A stretch of DNA of 64,000 nucleotides from CAIKXD01 sp035439485 (GCA_035439485.1 DAORKI010000003.1:1-64000), one strand, 5' to 3'. Positions 1-10,106 are shown, counted from the first letter of the stretch. Numbers and translations: made by a program. The notes: a model not told the origin generated them from the letters alone.

Positions 1-131
1 AAAAAGGGAGCATACAGGAAATTTTGATCGTTTTACCAACTTATTTAGAAACTAAAATAGATACTATATATTTAGAATTCGATAGTTTACTGTATGCAAG
101 TGGCTCATTTTTAAAGAACATACTGTTATAA
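1..131 (+). CDS. C-terminal end of an unrecognised protein (cut by window edge)
   Basis: Reading frame 3 is open from the left edge to a TAA at 129-131 and encodes a 42-residue tail that includes PTYLETKIDTIYLEFDSLLY and ends SFLKNILL. The codon choice and the alternation of hydrophobic and polar residues look like real protein rather than intergenic sequence, and no other frame is open here. The tail converges on the DUF1571 gene that ends at 181. No family is recognisable from this fragment; sequence to the left is needed to name it. Confidence 0.4.
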   Translation, partial: KGSIQEILIVLPTYLETKIDTIYLEFDSLLYASGSFLKNILL

Positions 132-180
132 TTATATTGTAACAATGCTTCAAAATAAAACAATCGCATTGAAAAAATTA

Positions 181-1026
181 TTAAAAACCATATTCACTGA
201 ATGATTTTTCAAACTCTTTTGATGTAAAATTTAGATTTACCTTTAAATCATAAAATTCATAGGATTCAAAAAATCCCTGATCATCAAAAGCCTTTATATA
301 TACTGGTAAATTTAACTCTTTGTCAATATACATTAATGTTTTAGAAGCGTATACGTTAGGGACTTTGAGCACTCGACCCTCTTTGATGTAATCAGTATAA
401 GAAATATTTAAATTATTTTGCATAATTCTATACTCTCCAACACCTAGTTTTTGTGCAATGCTACGCACTGTTTCTTTGCTTTTAACTGTATATTTTACAT
501 GTTTAAAATCAGGATATTCAAAATAAATTTTGTGGCAATCGCGATTATTAAATTTTATAATTCCCATATAGGTAAACCATTTATCAAAGTTACTATCACT
601 TTGCTTAACTGCATTACTTAATATTCCACCTATTTGATGAAAACCAAGTTCGAAAATAGTATGATGTTGATTATTGCGCATTATACTGCGGTAAGGATCA
701 AGCTTTAAATTGATATATGGAAAAGCATTGGGGTTAACTAGTGCTTCATCTTTATCAATTAACTCATTGTAAAGCACTTCGACTCCATTATTATTTTTAA
801 AATACAATTGACGAGGATGAACGTGTAATTTTATTTGCGAAGTAGCCTTTAATATTTTTCCTTTTACCCTTTCAGCTGAATGCAAAGTGTATGAAGCTGT
901 TTTAACACGATTAATATGTTCAATCATATTTGATATTAAGGCCTTGCAAGTTTGCTCTCGTCCAGCCAATAATGGATTCAAGCTAAATAACAAAATTAAA
1001 GCAATTACAAAAAATCTTATACTCAC
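181..1026 (-). CDS. Secreted DUF1571-family protein with an internal LysM domain
   Basis: A 281-residue protein that starts at GTG (1026-1024) with a signal peptide (about residues 1-22, ending LLAG). The body resembles DUF1571 proteins, which are exported and of unknown function. A LysM-like segment, YTVKSKETVRSIAQKLGV and on to VLKVPNV, sits at about residues 179-224, with the DUF1571 strand pattern resuming after it (LMYIDKELNLPVYIKAFD). LysM domains bind peptidoglycan or related glycans, so a periplasmic wall-associated role is inferred. The GTG overlaps the ribE stop as GTGA, so the two genes are translationally coupled. There is no known functional link to riboflavin synthesis; co-transcription may only reflect compact packing. 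Confidence 0.75.
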   Translation of the reverse strand: MSIRFFVIALILLFSLNPLLAGREQTCKALISNMIEHINRVKTASYTLHSAERVKGKILKATSQIKLHVHPRQLYFKNNNGVEVLYNELIDKDEALVNPNAFPYINLKLDPYRSIMRNNQHHTIFELGFHQIGGILSNAVKQSDSNFDKWFTYMGIIKFNNRDCHKIYFEYPDFKHVKYTVKSKETVRSIAQKLGVGEYRIMQNNLNISYTDYIKEGRVLKVPNVYASKTLMYIDKELNLPVYIKAFDDQGFFESYEFYDLKVNLNFTSKEFEKSFSEYGF

Positions 1027-1631
1027 AGGCGATTAGAATTGAGTAAAAGTTTAGCTACATATTTTCCTATAATATCAAATTCAATATTTACATGATCGCC
1101 CACACACAGTGAATTAAAATTGGTATGCTCATAAGTAAAAGGAATAATGGCTACCGAAAAAAAATTGCTTCCTGAATCAACAACAGTTAAACTTACACCA
1201 TTTACAGTAACAGAACCTTTTTCGACTGTAAGATATCCTTGTTTACTTGGATTTGTATAACTAAAATAATATTTCCAACTTCCATTATTATCATCTATTT
1301 GTGTGCAAATGGCTGTTATATCAACATGCCCTTGAACTATGTGCCCATCAAGTAAAGCATCCATTTTCATGCAACGCTCAACATTTACTTTATCATTTAG
1401 TTTTAAACTACCTAAATTTGAACGATCAATTGTTTCTTTAATAGCAGTAACTGTGTAGTTGTTGTTTTCAATATCAATATGGGTTACAGTTAAGCAAACG
1501 CCATTATGCGCCACACTTTGGTCTATTTTAAGTTCGTTGACAAAAGAACATGTAAGTGCGAAACTCAAATTGCTTTCATGAGCAACAATTGAAACAACTT
1601 TGGCTGTATTTTCTATAATTCCTGTAAACAA
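1023..1631 (-). CDS. ribE: Riboflavin synthase (alpha subunit)
   Basis: Catalyses dismutation of two 6,7-dimethyl-8-ribityllumazine molecules to riboflavin, the last step of the pathway, in the cytoplasm. The protein shows the two tandem lumazine-binding barrels: first half with NGVCLTVTHI and DGHIVQGHVD, second half with VNGVSLTVVDSGSNFFSVAIIPFT. The open frame extends to a TTG at 1652, but that TTG lies inside a -7 promoter box (TATTTTTG on the minus strand, 1657-1650). The family start MFTGIIE corresponds to a second TTG at 1631-1629, giving 202 residues, which I take as the true start. The gene is coupled downstream to the DUF1571/LysM gene by a 4-base overlap. No FMN riboswitch fits, because the leader is only about 15-20 bases. 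Confidence 0.93.
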   Translation of the reverse strand: MFTGIIENTAKVVSIVAHESNLSFALTCSFVNELKIDQSVAHNGVCLTVTHIDIENNNYTVTAIKETIDRSNLGSLKLNDKVNVERCMKMDALLDGHIVQGHVDITAICTQIDDNNGSWKYYFSYTNPSKQGYLTVEKGSVTVNGVSLTVVDSGSNFFSVAIIPFTYEHTNFNSLCVGDHVNIEFDIIGKYVAKLLLNSNRL

Positions 1632-1649
1632 TGTTTTAAATTTTAATGG

Positions 1650-1657
1650 CAAAAATA
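1650..1657 (-). promoter_or_regulatory. -7 promoter box of ribE (TATTTTTG)
   Basis: The minus strand reads TATTTTTG, an exact match to the Bacteroidota -7 consensus TAnnTTTG, 18 bases before the TTG start at 1631. No clear TTTG -33 box is seen at the usual spacing. Its position argues against the upstream TTG at 1652 as the start of ribE. Confidence 0.5.
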
Positions 1658-1690
1658 AGCATAATTGCTTGCTTAATTAAAAATAAAACT

Positions 1691-1722
1691 AAAAAGGCTA
1701 CCCAATTTTGAGCAGCCTTTTT
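1691..1722 (-). terminator. Intrinsic terminator after the giant T9SS gene
   Basis: Inverted repeat AAAAAGGCT (1691-1699) / AGCCTTTTT (1714-1722) with a 14-base loop. On the minus strand it lies just after the stop of the gene ending at 1741, and the stem ends in a T-tract. Confidence 0.7.
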
Positions 1723-1740
1723 AAAAAGTTCAAAAAAAAT

Positions 1741-4700
1741 TTAAAACTGAATTTTACTTGTAAGTTTTTGTTGGTTGTAAATTAAATCAACAAAGTATAC
1801 ACCATGGCTGAATGCAGATAAATCGAGTAAATAATTTTGTTGTTGCACTTCCATATTTACAGGTTCTTGAACCATTTGTCCTAGGGCATTAAGCACTCTG
1901 ATTTGCACATCTGTATTTTTCTTAAAGTCAAAATGAATTATAGCTCCATTGTTGAAATTACTAATTCTTGGTTCTAAATCTTGAGCTCTTTTTGCTATTA
2001 CAGTAATTTGCTGACTTGAATTGGCAAAACAACCATTATTGGATGCCGATAAATTTATAGTTTGAGTTCCAACCTCATGAATGGTTAAACTTGGGGTAAA
2101 TTCAGAAGAAGTAAATGAACCAACATTCCATTGATATTCTAATGCATTTTCACTTAAATTTTGCAACTCGACTAAATTGCTTTCATTAAGATACAAAGTA
2201 TCTTCTTTTAGTGAGAATTGAGCATGAATTGCTATGCCAGGCAATACTTCCACAGTATCTTGAAGTGAATTACAATCCAAATTATTTTCATAAAGCACAA
2301 CATAGGTACCTGCATCTAATTGAGTAAATTCAATAAATTCTTCAGCTGATTGCTTTTGCACGATTTGATTGCCATCAATATCGGACAAAATTAATTTTTG
2401 CACTTTCAAATTAGGGTTAATAATGGCGATTTTACCATCATGCTTATTTTCACAAGAAGTATTTGTGACACTCTTAGGTAACAATGCGCTGGATTTAATA
2501 TAAAATCTCGGAGCAAGGGCAGTGTCACTCAAGAAACAAGAATAACTGTTTTCTGTTTTTAAATTCGTAATAATACCAGTTAAACGATCTTCAAATACTA
2601 AACAACTTATATCATCTAACCCTTTTATTCCATCAAAACTAAAGGTATAATTTCCAGCAACTCCAACTTTAACTCTAACAGGAATTTCATAGTTCAAATC
2701 GACATCCGATAATGAGTTTATACTGTAATCCAAATCTTCCATGACTGTCGCAATATATGGCATTGTAGTGTTTGAGCTGCCAATTTTTGCTCCATCTAGT
2801 TGTGGATCAAAAGACATTGTAGCTTCGTTGTGAAATCTAATTGCCATTTCATCATTATAATTATTAATGCCTTTCAATTTAACACTTAATACTTTGCCAG
2901 TTGTTGGATTTTCTCCCGCCTTTAAAAAAGTGGGATTAGCACTATGTTTCACCTGCTCTGTACAAGTAAGAATTGGTGAACTGACTGTTTTTACAAAAAA
3001 GCCTTGAGAAGAAGCTATATACCTGCTTCCTCCATTTACACCTACACCAGCGATATAAGTAGCATATTGATCTAAATCAGCTTGATAAATGTATATTGCA
3101 TCATTTACATTTAATTTATTCCATCCACTAGCAGCGTCCCAATCTATGGCCGAAGGATAAGGATTAGCGAATAAATTCCAACCATCATTAGCTACCCCTG
3201 AACCAGAAAAAGTATTAGTAGGTGCAAAATCAAAATCACCTTTAACAATATCTCCAGTAACATCAATGGTAATATCACTCGTTGTCCCTAAACTGGTTCC
3301 TAAATATACCCAACATCCCACACCTGGAATAATACTATTGGTTGCTGCATTGGTAACTGGAACATATGAAGTTGGAGAGTCCCAAACACCACTTGCTGTT
3401 TCTTCATAATAATAAATTGAAATAAATCCTCCCGAATAACCCATAGATCCAGTAAAACCTGAGGTAGGGAAGTCGTCTGTCCATTGATTAATTTTAGCGT
3501 TGTTTACTGGAGCACTAATAAATGACCATCCAGTTACAGGTCCTGGAGCAAATCGTTGCATAGTAATTTCACCAGTATATGTTCCAACCAACAAAGGTGC
3601 TATTCTGGCTGTGTTTGAAGCTGTAGATAACAAAGTAAAGGTTGTAGCATTATTGATAAAATTACCAATATTGCAAGTAAGCGTGTTAATTAAACTTGCA
3701 GGTGCATTCAAGCTAGCTCCTGCACTGTTCTGAAGCGTTAAATTATAAAACGAAGGATTTCCAGTACCTAATATTTGTTGTTGAACAATACCTAAAAGAG
3801 TTACAGTACCTTGTTGCGAATTAAACACACCATTTGCAGTAAAGTTTCCTTTAAGATCAATAGCAAAATTTGAGGCCGAAACATCGAGTGTGCTGTTTAA
3901 TGAAATCAGCAAATTATTATTTACTATTTGACTTCTTCCTAAAGTTTTAGTTCCTGTTCCTGCACTTGTTAAGTTATAGAAATTGGTAGAAGATGATCCA
4001 CCAATGTTTTGATTTGCTCCTAAAAACCTCACAGTACCAGTACCAGCTGTAAAGGCAGTGCTTGAAACATTGTTTACCCAATTTCCTCTAATATCAATAT
4101 CTCTATTGAATGCATTATTAACAGTACCTCCTAAAATACTGAAGTTACCATTTACACCAAGATCAACATTAGTTAAGCTTTTTATGCCACTACCAGTGAA
4201 CTCTAAATTATTATAGTATTGCTGCGTTAATAAATTTCCATTAGTATTGCTATAATATTCAACAGTACCTCCTGTTGATGATATAAATGAAGAATAATTA
4301 CCAGCTGGAAAAACAAAATTATTGCTGGCTGTAGTAGTTATTCTTAAACGACCTATACCAGTTACAATGCCAAAGTTATGTCCTATAAATGAGCCTAAAT
4401 CTAAAGTGCCATCAATATCAATATTACTACTTGCATGAAAATTATTATCTGCCGTTATGGTATGTCCTGGTGCAATAAATACATTTTGAAAAGTAGGCAC
4501 TACGCCAGCGGGTGCTCCACCATGCCCAGTGGCACTCCACGAATTAACATCACTCCAATTTCCGCCTAGTGTGGCATTTCTACTGTAAAGGTCTGTTATT
4601 ACATTAAATTCCGAACTTTCACCAGCTGTATAAGCTCCGTTGATGAAATTTACACCGGTTAAAGTCATTGTATTTGCACCCGCATTTACCGTACCTGCAA

Positions 4701-7700
4701 TACCTAACAATGGAGTCCAAGCATTCGATAAAAATCTTCCAGTGACATAGCTTGCCTCCGTTCCATTTACATCTGCATTAATGTAATTATATACATGTGT
4801 TAGTGTTAAACCCGAAAAACCAGTACCATTAACTAACCAATAGTAATTTAATTCAAGTGCTGCTGCATCTGTAGTTGCTGGATGTTTTGCATTCACTGGT
4901 CGTACTTGTATGGCACCTACAGCACCATTTGCAGTAACATTATAAGTTACTGGAGTATATTTACCTGTAACTCCTATTGGATATGTAAACGATGAAGCGC
5001 CAGCGGCAAAATTTTTCACGATACCACTATCACTTATAGCGCCATTAGTTCTAATCATACGTGTTGCACTAAAAGTTCCTGAAACAGTTGCACTGCTACC
5101 CATATTCAATAAATTATTATCAATGTAAATTATTCCATTGGTAAGCGTTAATGTGCCATTCACAGTCATATCAGCATAAGTTTGAGCCCCAGCAGCATTA
5201 TTTAAGGTTAAACTTCCAAATATTCCAAAATTATCTCCATCAATATATTGTAGTGCACTTCCTGCAAGCACAATTGCTCCTGCTCCCACTGAAGTATGAA
5301 CAGATTGATTATAAACATTACCTATTGTGGTTACTGTATTTAATACGGTAGCAAAAGTGCCTTCATTTAGGGTAAGTACATTATTTACTCTCAAATTTGA
5401 ATTTGGAGCAACTGTAACAGTACCTGATAAGAATGTATTTTCAATAACCAAATTGGCAAAATTGGTTAAGTTTCCAGATACCCCTGTGATGGTTTGATTG
5501 TTGCTTGACCCTTTAAAATAGGTAGTTTGTGTTGCTGATATTGGGCGATAACCTCCCACATTTAAACCAGTTGTAGCAGTTGTATTTAAATTAGTGAAAT
5601 CACGCATAACAGTTACATTTCGACTGTTAGTATTAAAAATACTATTAACATTACTAATGATCAAGCTTCCTTTTAAAATAAGTTCACTAACTGGTAATCT
5701 TCCTGTGGCTGTTTCTCCAGCATTGCCAGTAATCGTAACATTAAATAATGGGATGTTTGAGTCTAAATTATAAGTTTGATTTGCTCCTGTACCAGTTGAA
5801 TTAAACACCACTGTTCCTCCTGTTACGGTATTACTGCTTGGATCTAGGTATAAATCACTAAATGTAGTTCCACCTCCTCTTTCAATGGTTAATGTAGCAT
5901 TACCACTCATATTAAATACACTTGAAGGGTTCACTATTTCAAGTTTTGCTCTTATCGCATTTTGATTCCTACCTCTAATAAGAACAGCGCTTGAGCCCGA
6001 CTGACTATAAGATAAAAATCCAGTTGTTACTGTAGTACTTCTTCTTATTTGTCCATTAACATTTAAATTTCCACCAGTAAGTGTTATAGATGGTGTACTT
6101 GCAGCTACATATTCGATATCATTATTGTTATTATTAGCTGCATTACCTATGTTAACAGTTCCAGAGTTAATTTCAAGCTTTCCAGCTAAAAACAAATCAT
6201 TACTATCGTCTGCAAACATTCCAATGTTTACAGTTGCCCCTGCATTATTTACAGTGAGAGCAGCTGTAGAAGGAATAGTATAACTCGTAACTGCAGCATT
6301 TGTTAAACTTAGTGTTGAAGCTTTGGCTAAGATAAAGGTTCCATTCAATAGGCTTAACCAATTATTGCTTGGAGTTGTGAGTGAACCAGCTACATCTAAA
6401 GTTAAGGTGGGTGTTGAAGTGGTCCCTTTATCAATGGTTAATAAATTAAGAACTGTTGTTGCAGCTCCGTTTGTTCCGGTAAACAACTTGTTAGAATTAC
6501 CTTTAAAGGTTAAATTACAAACCCTTGATGACCCAGCATCAAAATTCATTGTTCCATTATTGGTTAGTGTGCCACTCACTGTTAATGTATTATTGACAGC
6601 TGTTCCAGCATTTAACACTTCAAAACTTGCGTTATTATTAATAGTAACATTATTTCCAACAATAACATCTTGAGCAAAGCCATTTCTGTAACTAAGAACA
6701 CCGCTATTGATTGCTATATTTTGAGTAACATTCAAACTTCTTGTTGCAGCACTATTGAGTCTTACAGTTCCGGTGGTACCTCCCCCAACAATAGTTAAGC
6801 TACTTCTAACCAATAAGTCATTGTTCGGCATTTCAATATATTGCGCTGCTGCTGGCCTTAAGGTTAGGTTCCTGTAACTCGAAAGTGGTGCCAATGAAGG
6901 ATTTGCAGATATAGTTGGGATTGTAAAATCAACAGCTCCGGTGGTGTAATACTCCATAGTTCCTCCAGCAGCACTTAAAAATATACCAAAATCACCAGCT
7001 GGAAATTCGGCTATAGGGTTTAAAGATGAAATCTTTAATGTACCTGCGTTGTTGATACTTCCAGCAGTATATATGCCAAAATTGTGACCTGTTGTAGTTC
7101 CTAAATCTAATACTGAATTGTTTCCTATTACAATTGAACCACATGTTTTATTATTGTTACTTACAGTAATGGTATGAAAAATACCACTTCCATTTCCAAT
7201 TTGAACAGGACTATTGGGTCCTGGAATTGTACCAGCTGCTGGACCAGAATTACTTACTATAGACCATGGCGTAGTTGCCAAATTTACATCATCCCAGTTT
7301 CCGCTACGCATTGAGTAGTATACCACCACTGTACCAAATGGATCAGTAGGGGTATCATCACCGGCTGTGTAATCGCCATCAAGCACAGTGCCAAAAACTG
7401 CACTGCTAAATGTTAGCGTTTTAGTTGTGGTGTTTACGTGAGCGGTGGTTCCTTTTACCCAGCTATTAGTTGAAGGGCGATATTTAGCTGCAATATACTC
7501 TGATTCAAAAACATCTGGACCAACAACAACCTTTGAGGCCACATAATTAAAAGTTTGCGAAACCGTGGCAGGTCCAACCGTCATTCCACTGCTTGTAACT
7601 CTCCAATGATAGGTTAAACTTCGGTTTGTAGCAGTTACGTTCGCCTGTTCGTTATTGGCAGGACGCATTGTTACAGCACCGTATGCTGTTGGAGTTCCAG

Positions 7701-10068
7701 TAATTGTTAAACTTCCTGGTGTATAATCAGTATTTGTACCCAACGGATATGTAAAAGAGGTTGCCGAAGCACTAAATCTCTTAGTTAAGCCTCCATCAGA
7801 TGCATTACCTGCTGTGCGTAACATTTTGGCATTGTTAAAATTAGTACCTGTACCTAAAATATCATCATAAATATTATTAGTAGTTCCTAAACTTAAGTTA
7901 TATACTGAAAGGTCTAAAATTGCGGCTGTATTTGCTAAACGCAAAGTACCATTAATAGTTTGATTAGCTGTTAAAGTTGATGAACCACTTGTTTTATTTA
8001 ATATTAAATTATTAAATTTTCCTGTTCCATCACCCCCAATTTGTTGTGCACCTGTACCAGTTAATCTTATACTTCCTGCCCCACTATGATTTCCAGAATT
8101 CACAATGTTTCCATATACATTTATTATTTTATTGCCATCGGCCAGTGTGCCTAAAATAATTGATAATGTACCATTAACTTCAAGTGTTGAAGCTGATCCA
8201 GCTAAATTTAATGTTCTTTGTAATGGCTTTTGAATGGTTAAATTATTTAATGAGGGACTTATAGTTCCATTAATAGTAAAAGTTTGATTTTGGGCTCCAT
8301 TAAAAACGGTAGTATTTGCGCCCGTACTATATGTGGTAGCATTTTGTAAATTAAAATTCCGTCCAATAACAACATTAGAAGTACCAGCGCTTAAATTAGG
8401 TGAATTTCCGGTAACAATATTTAAATCATTTAAAATTACTAAAGGTTGAGCGAGTACTGGATTGGGGCGATAAACTTCAATAACATTTGGTCCAATAGTT
8501 TGATTGGCTAAAGTTACCACAGCAGCACCAGCACCTGCTTTAATAATATTCATATTATAAAATGGGGCTGTTGAACAAATATTAAAATTGGTGGCACTAG
8601 CTGGAATGGTAACATTCCAAGTTCCTCCAGTAACCAATATATTTGCGGCATCATTTCCAATTAAAATTCCTCCATTTACTGCAGTGCCTGTTTCAGGAGC
8701 ACTTACATTAATAGTTCCTCCCGTCATCTTAAAACTTTGTCCTGGGAATGGATGACTAAAGCGCGGAGAATCAGCGTTTGAACTGCCTGTTGTAGTTCCA
8801 TCAACATTTAATATTCCACCAGTCATGGTAAAAGAACCTATATGAAAACCAACAATAGTTGAACTTCTATATTTTTCAATTGTACTCACACCACCTTCAA
8901 AAAGTATTTCACCTGCAATTCTTATAACTAAACCTTCTCGTCCAATAGAAAAATTTCCTGCACTCATTCTAAACTTCCCATACACCACAATAGCATTTGC
9001 ACTACCATCTAATAACATATTTGCACCATCAATCCAAAGGCATCCTGCTTCATTTTGTGATGTGCTAACATCAAAATTTCCACCACCATTAATACGCGTA
9101 AAGCTGTTATTCTCAGTGAGTCGCATGGTACCTGCAGTAATAACCAATGCTGTACCATCTGTGAATAATTTTAAATTATTTACATTATTAGAAATTACGG
9201 AAAGTATATAAGTTTGATCAGTACCTTTATTTACTTGAAGTGAATATACATCGGTTTGATTATTGCAAATAAAGTTACTGTTTTGTAAACCATTAAAAAT
9301 AACATTGGCAGCACCATTCGTTGAGGCAACAAATTGTGCGCTGTTACTTAAATCTACTATTCCATTATTTGTAAAATCAATTCCAACACGAATGTTGTGT
9401 ATTGCATTAAAATTCGCACACATTAAACTGCACCCTTCACCTATAGTCAAATTTTTTGAAATATTAAGATTGATAACAAATGCAGCGGAAGCTAGCAATA
9501 AGTTCATAGTACCAGCAGCTGATCTTAAAACTGTTACACTCCCATTAACAGTGTATGTTACAGCAGCAGCACTCGGAAAAATAAGTGTTTGATTTACACC
9601 AGTACTATTAGAAAAAATTAAATTATTATATGTTGTTTGCGTGGGTAAATTGGTTCCTGCACCACCAATATCATAATATTCTATTGTTCCTCCAGTTGAA
9701 GATACAAAACTTGTAAAAGTTCCAGTAGGAAATGATACACTGCTTAAACGCAACAACCCTTCTCCTGAAACAGTACCCAAATTGTGCCCTACAGAAGTTC
9801 CTAAATCTAGTGAACCTCCACCCTGAATATTACATGACAACACTGTTCTTGCAAGAGCAGTAGTAATATTCCTACCGTTTAAGATAAAAACATTATCAGC
9901 GGCACTAGGAGTGGCCGAACCCACAAGAGTAGTTCCTGATGGGTCTGTTGTCCAAATAAAAGCAGCACCCCAATCACCACTTTGATAAGAATAGAAATTA
10001 GTGGCTTGTATTTTAAATACTACAAAGACAAGAATAAAGGTTAAGAGTAATCGTAAAAATTTATACAT
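1741..10068 (-). CDS. Giant T9SS-exported surface protein with three ~900-residue units
   Basis: A 2775-residue protein with an N-terminal signal peptide (about residues 1-22) and a C-terminal T9SS type A sorting domain (about 2697-2775, with VQIRVLNALGQMVQ and HGVYFVDLIY). The body is Asn/Thr/Gly-rich beta-strand repeat sequence (units like FNNLILNKTSG and INGTLRLANTA), suggesting a beta-helix. Three long units begin at about residues 27, 911 and 1826, each with a GNW.D..-type motif followed about 70 residues later by LDLG...GHN.G, then FP.G....F.S..GGT.EYY. Units 1 and 2 end alike (RTAG/RTNG, FTYP.G, YTAG). Unit 3 is shorter and leads to a typical Bacteroidota tail (about 2136-2190, GWSFISAPV), a PKD-like domain (about 2625-2690) and the CTD. 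Likely a surface adhesin or matrix protein; the ligand is unknown. The gene starts 38 bases after the methyltransferase-like gene, so they may share a transcript. Confidence 0.9.
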   Translation of the reverse strand: MYKFLRLLLTFILVFVVFKIQATNFYSYQSGDWGAAFIWTTDPSGTTLVGSATPSAADNVFILNGRNITTALARTVLSCNIQGGGSLDLGTSVGHNLGTVSGEGLLRLSSVSFPTGTFTSFVSSTGGTIEYYDIGGAGTNLPTQTTYNNLIFSNSTGVNQTLIFPSAAAVTYTVNGSVTVLRSAAGTMNLLLASAAFVINLNISKNLTIGEGCSLMCANFNAIHNIRVGIDFTNNGIVDLSNSAQFVASTNGAANVIFNGLQNSNFICNNQTDVYSLQVNKGTDQTYILSVISNNVNNLKLFTDGTALVITAGTMRLTENNSFTRINGGGNFDVSTSQNEAGCLWIDGANMLLDGSANAIVVYGKFRMSAGNFSIGREGLVIRIAGEILFEGGVSTIEKYRSSTIVGFHIGSFTMTGGILNVDGTTTGSSNADSPRFSHPFPGQSFKMTGGTINVSAPETGTAVNGGILIGNDAANILVTGGTWNVTIPASATNFNICSTAPFYNMNIIKAGAGAAVVTLANQTIGPNVIEVYRPNPVLAQPLVILNDLNIVTGNSPNLSAGTSNVVIGRNFNLQNATTYSTGANTTVFNGAQNQTFTINGTISPSLNNLTIQKPLQRTLNLAGSASTLEVNGTLSIILGTLADGNKIINVYGNIVNSGNHSGAGSIRLTGTGAQQIGGDGTGKFNNLILNKTSGSSTLTANQTINGTLRLANTAAILDLSVYNLSLGTTNNIYDDILGTGTNFNNAKMLRTAGNASDGGLTKRFSASATSFTYPLGTNTDYTPGSLTITGTPTAYGAVTMRPANNEQANVTATNRSLTYHWRVTSSGMTVGPATVSQTFNYVASKVVVGPDVFESEYIAAKYRPSTNSWVKGTTAHVNTTTKTLTFSSAVFGTVLDGDYTAGDDTPTDPFGTVVVYYSMRSGNWDDVNLATTPWSIVSNSGPAAGTIPGPNSPVQIGNGSGIFHTITVSNNNKTCGSIVIGNNSVLDLGTTTGHNFGIYTAGSINNAGTLKISSLNPIAEFPAGDFGIFLSAAGGTMEYYTTGAVDFTIPTISANPSLAPLSSYRNLTLRPAAAQYIEMPNNDLLVRSSLTIVGGGTTGTVRLNSAATRSLNVTQNIAINSGVLSYRNGFAQDVIVGNNVTINNNASFEVLNAGTAVNNTLTVSGTLTNNGTMNFDAGSSRVCNLTFKGNSNKLFTGTNGAATTVLNLLTIDKGTTSTPTLTLDVAGSLTTPSNNWLSLLNGTFILAKASTLSLTNAAVTSYTIPSTAALTVNNAGATVNIGMFADDSNDLFLAGKLEINSGTVNIGNAANNNNNDIEYVAASTPSITLTGGNLNVNGQIRRSTTVTTGFLSYSQSGSSAVLIRGRNQNAIRAKLEIVNPSSVFNMSGNATLTIERGGGTTFSDLYLDPSSNTVTGGTVVFNSTGTGANQTYNLDSNIPLFNVTITGNAGETATGRLPVSELILKGSLIISNVNSIFNTNSRNVTVMRDFTNLNTTATTGLNVGGYRPISATQTTYFKGSSNNQTITGVSGNLTNFANLVIENTFLSGTVTVAPNSNLRVNNVLTLNEGTFATVLNTVTTIGNVYNQSVHTSVGAGAIVLAGSALQYIDGDNFGIFGSLTLNNAAGAQTYADMTVNGTLTLTNGIIYIDNNLLNMGSSATVSGTFSATRMIRTNGAISDSGIVKNFAAGASSFTYPIGVTGKYTPVTYNVTANGAVGAIQVRPVNAKHPATTDAAALELNYYWLVNGTGFSGLTLTHVYNYINADVNGTEASYVTGRFLSNAWTPLLGIAGTVNAGANTMTLTGVNFINGAYTAGESSEFNVITDLYSRNATLGGNWSDVNSWSATGHGGAPAGVVPTFQNVFIAPGHTITADNNFHASSNIDIDGTLDLGSFIGHNFGIVTGIGRLRITTTASNNFVFPAGNYSSFISSTGGTVEYYSNTNGNLLTQQYYNNLEFTGSGIKSLTNVDLGVNGNFSILGGTVNNAFNRDIDIRGNWVNNVSSTAFTAGTGTVRFLGANQNIGGSSSTNFYNLTSAGTGTKTLGRSQIVNNNLLISLNSTLDVSASNFAIDLKGNFTANGVFNSQQGTVTLLGIVQQQILGTGNPSFYNLTLQNSAGASLNAPASLINTLTCNIGNFINNATTFTLLSTASNTARIAPLLVGTYTGEITMQRFAPGPVTGWSFISAPVNNAKINQWTDDFPTSGFTGSMGYSGGFISIYYYEETASGVWDSPTSYVPVTNAATNSIIPGVGCWVYLGTSLGTTSDITIDVTGDIVKGDFDFAPTNTFSGSGVANDGWNLFANPYPSAIDWDAASGWNKLNVNDAIYIYQADLDQYATYIAGVGVNGGSRYIASSQGFFVKTVSSPILTCTEQVKHSANPTFLKAGENPTTGKVLSVKLKGINNYNDEMAIRFHNEATMSFDPQLDGAKIGSSNTTMPYIATVMEDLDYSINSLSDVDLNYEIPVRVKVGVAGNYTFSFDGIKGLDDISCLVFEDRLTGIITNLKTENSYSCFLSDTALAPRFYIKSSALLPKSVTNTSCENKHDGKIAIINPNLKVQKLILSDIDGNQIVQKQSAEEFIEFTQLDAGTYVVLYENNLDCNSLQDTVEVLPGIAIHAQFSLKEDTLYLNESNLVELQNLSENALEYQWNVGSFTSSEFTPSLTIHEVGTQTINLSASNNGCFANSSQQITVIAKRAQDLEPRISNFNNGAIIHFDFKKNTDVQIRVLNALGQMVQEPVNMEVQQQNYLLDLSAFSHGVYFVDLIYNQQKLTSKIQF

Positions 10069-10106
10069 AAAATTAAAATTATTTGAATACTAAAAATAAT
10101 TAAGAT

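Noticed and set aside
1632..1680. FMN riboswitch ahead of ribE.
   Set aside because: The leader after the -7 box is only about 15-20 bases, far too short, and no conserved RFN helices are seen.
6323..9592. Long open frames on the plus strand opposite the giant gene (e.g. 6323-6673 and 9263-9592).
   Set aside because: They are shadows of the Asn/Thr/Ala/Gly-rich coding strand, with low-complexity Val/Leu/Pro translations, no signals and no neighbours on that strand.
1741..10068. Repeats in the giant gene as a possible CRISPR or DNA tandem array.
   Set aside because: The repetition is at protein level over about 900 residues with diverged DNA; there are no short identical repeats with unique spacers.
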